Assembly: GCA_947464015.1 (NCBI GenBank)
Contig: CANHVE010000005.1
Span: forward strand, 1-36,018
Direction of reading: 5' to 3'
From: Saprospirales bacterium
GTDB taxonomy: Bacteria; Bacteroidota; Bacteroidia; Chitinophagales; CAMDFR01
DNA length: 36,018 bases
The stretch's first letter is position 1, and every line of letters begins with the position of its first letter. Both the position numbers and the translations under genes were made by a program. Positions 34,839 to 36,018 of the stretch are shown here, in pieces. The notes below the pieces were generated by a model, which was given only the letters and a program-made list of their open reading frames with translations, was not told where the DNA came from and made no database searches.

Positions 34839-35294
34839 ATGTTTACTGAAAAACAATATTTCTATCAGAATAAAATAGTATGGATACTACCCATACTTTT
34901 TATTTTAATATTATTTACTACAGGATTAAATACGGGATTTAAATTAGTGAGTCTAATGCCTTCCTTAGCTTTCTTTATACTCCTGATACTTTTATTTTTC
35001 ATGCATCTTGAAACAAAAATAGATGAAGTGGGAATTCATTATAAATACCTTCCTTTTATATACAAACAAAAAACAATACAATGGACCGATATTGAACAGG
35101 TTTCTGTAATAGAATATAATCCTTTGAGAGATTTTGGTGGATGGGGCATCAGAGGTTGGGGCAAAAGAAGAGCCTTAAATGTTTATGGAAATAAAGGCAT
35201 ACAAATCATTTTTAAAAATGGTGATTTACTTCTATTAGGGACGAATCAAATGGAAGAAGCAAGCAGTATTATTGCACATTTTTATATGAATTAA
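34839..35294 (+). CDS. Small membrane protein with PH-like C-terminal domain
   Basis: A 151-aa protein with two transmembrane helices (residues ~13-31 and ~38-56) and a soluble C-terminal part. The latter has the pattern 'IQWTDIEQVSVIEYNPLRDFGGWGIRG' then 'ALNVYGNKGIQIIFKNGDLLLLGT', which resembles bacterial PH-like domains seen in small membrane proteins. The function is unknown. Its ATG follows the hutU stop after a single base, so it is translationally coupled, although a link to histidine breakdown is not evident. It is convergent with the zinc peptidase gene. Confidence 0.8.
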   Translation: MFTEKQYFYQNKIVWILPILFILILFTTGLNTGFKLVSLMPSLAFFILLILLFFMHLETKIDEVGIHYKYLPFIYKQKTIQWTDIEQVSVIEYNPLRDFGGWGIRGWGKRRALNVYGNKGIQIIFKNGDLLLLGTNQMEEASSIIAHFYMN

Positions 35295-35314
35295 AATGAA
35301 AAAGTTTTCTTGTA

Positions 35315-35338
35315 TAAAGCTTATTTTATTATGCTTTA
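35315..35338. terminator. Weak bidirectional hairpin between convergent genes
   Basis: TAAAGC (35315-35320) and GCTTTA (35333-35338) could form a 6-bp AT-rich stem with a 12-nt loop in the short convergent spacer. It overlaps the stop codon of the zinc peptidase gene. The stem is weak, so this is a tentative call. Confidence 0.25.
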
Positions 35339-36013
35339 ATCATTACTTCTTCTAGTACTATTCATGCGTAATACAAAATAAAGTAACTGGGCAATGGATG
35401 CTAAAGCAGCAACAAAATAAGTTAAACCAGCCCATTTAAGCGCATCTTTTGCGCCATTATATTCTTCGTCAGATTTGATAATACCACTTTCTTGAATAAA
35501 TACTAATCCTCTTTTAGAGGCATCGAACTCAACAGGTAAAGTAATGATAGAAAATAAGGTTACTATAGCTTGTAAAACGATAATCGCTAAAAGCACATAA
35601 TAATTGCTTTGCATCACATAAAATCCAATACCAAAAATAAATACCCAACGCATAATATTAGAACTAACATTTACTATAGGAACTAATCGGGAACGAAGCA
35701 TCAACATACTATATGCAGTGGCATGTTGTACGGCATGTCCGCATTCATGTGCTGCAATAGCTGCAGAAGCTATACTTCTACCTTCATATACCTCTGGACT
35801 TAAATTCACAGTTTTATCTAAAGGATTATAATGATCGGTCAACTCGCCAGGAATATTGGTAATTTGCACATCATAAATGCCATTGAATTTCAACATTCGT
35901 TCGGCTACTTCTTTTCCAGATAACCTAGATGTTAAAGGGATTCGACTATAGGTAGAAAATTTATTTTTGAGTACTGTACTAACTAACATTGATATTAGTC
36001 CAAATACAATCAT
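35336..36013 (-). CDS. YugP-type neutral zinc metallopeptidase, probably truncated at the right edge
   Basis: A 225-aa membrane protein of the Zn_peptidase_2 (YugP) family. The zinc motif HECGH is in AAIAAHECGHAVQHATAY. The preceding 'GELTDHYNPLDKTVNLSPEVY' and following 'RSRLVPIVNVSS' and 'LPVEFDASKRGLVFI' are characteristic. There is an N-terminal hydrophobic helix and two or three C-terminal helices. The frame stays open for the last 5 nt of the window, so the true start may lie beyond 36018; the ATG at 36013 may be internal to the first helix. The substrates are unknown. Confidence 0.9.
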   Translation of the reverse strand: MIVFGLISMLVSTVLKNKFSTYSRIPLTSRLSGKEVAERMLKFNGIYDVQITNIPGELTDHYNPLDKTVNLSPEVYEGRSIASAAIAAHECGHAVQHATAYSMLMLRSRLVPIVNVSSNIMRWVFIFGIGFYVMQSNYYVLLAIIVLQAIVTLFSIITLPVEFDASKRGLVFIQESGIIKSDEEYNGAKDALKWAGLTYFVAALASIAQLLYFVLRMNSTRRSND

Positions 36014-36018
36014 TATAA

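Overview
The window looks like a chromosomal segment of a low-GC member of the Bacteroidota, probably Chitinophagia/Saprospiria/Sphingobacteriia-like. The evidence is the type IX secretion (T9SS) set (PorQ, two PorP/SprF-family proteins, type A and type B C-terminal sorting domains), PKD/SprB-repeat surface proteins, the absence of an encoded CCA on the tRNA, and recurrent TAnnTTTG -7 promoter boxes. There is no rRNA, prophage, IS element or CRISPR array. The phylum call is firm; anything finer is inference.

Positions 1-16.7 kb are a T9SS and cell-surface region. On the minus strand, two 'adhesin + PorP/SprF' pairs lie in tandem: a 585-aa SprB-repeat protein directly abutting a 331-aa PorP/SprF protein, then a 2435-aa PKD-repeat giant followed by a second PorP/SprF protein that runs off the left edge. 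Next come a plus-strand NlpC/P60 peptidase, minus-strand porQ with an upstream secreted alpha/beta-hydrolase carrying PKD domains and a type A tail, and a plus-strand secreted M1 aminopeptidase.

Positions 16.7-20.5 kb hold a minus-strand run of small genes with a metal/oxidative-stress flavour: a cysteine-rich copper-storage-like four-helix protein, a membrane-anchored SOUL protein, an acidic conserved hypothetical, Dps, a SHOCT protein and an eRF1/host-attachment-like protein. It is flanked on both sides by the same palindromic intergenic repeat (TCACGCC-nn-GGCGTGAAAG). A DUF1287 protein follows.

Positions 20.5-21.9 kb are the most unusual part. They contain a small membrane-protein gene broken by a one-base deletion, a degenerate tandem array of hairpin/G-rich repeats, and a compact unit at tRNA-Asp: intact tRNA, terminator, 81-aa GIY-YIG nuclease, a scrambled second copy of the tRNA 3' half expanded by two perfect hairpins, then another terminator. 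I interpret this as a tRNA-targeted selfish nuclease element or its relic.

Positions 21.9-36 kb are mostly housekeeping: a secreted dimethylformamidase-like protein; dnaX split at an A10 tract so that gamma and tau would arise by slippage; an M16 peptidase; a SpoU/TrmH RNA methyltransferase; two adjacent DUF3857/transglutaminase-fold proteins, of which one keeps and one has lost its catalytic triad; an isolated urocanate hydratase with a downstream PH-like membrane protein; and a YugP-type zinc peptidase at the right edge.
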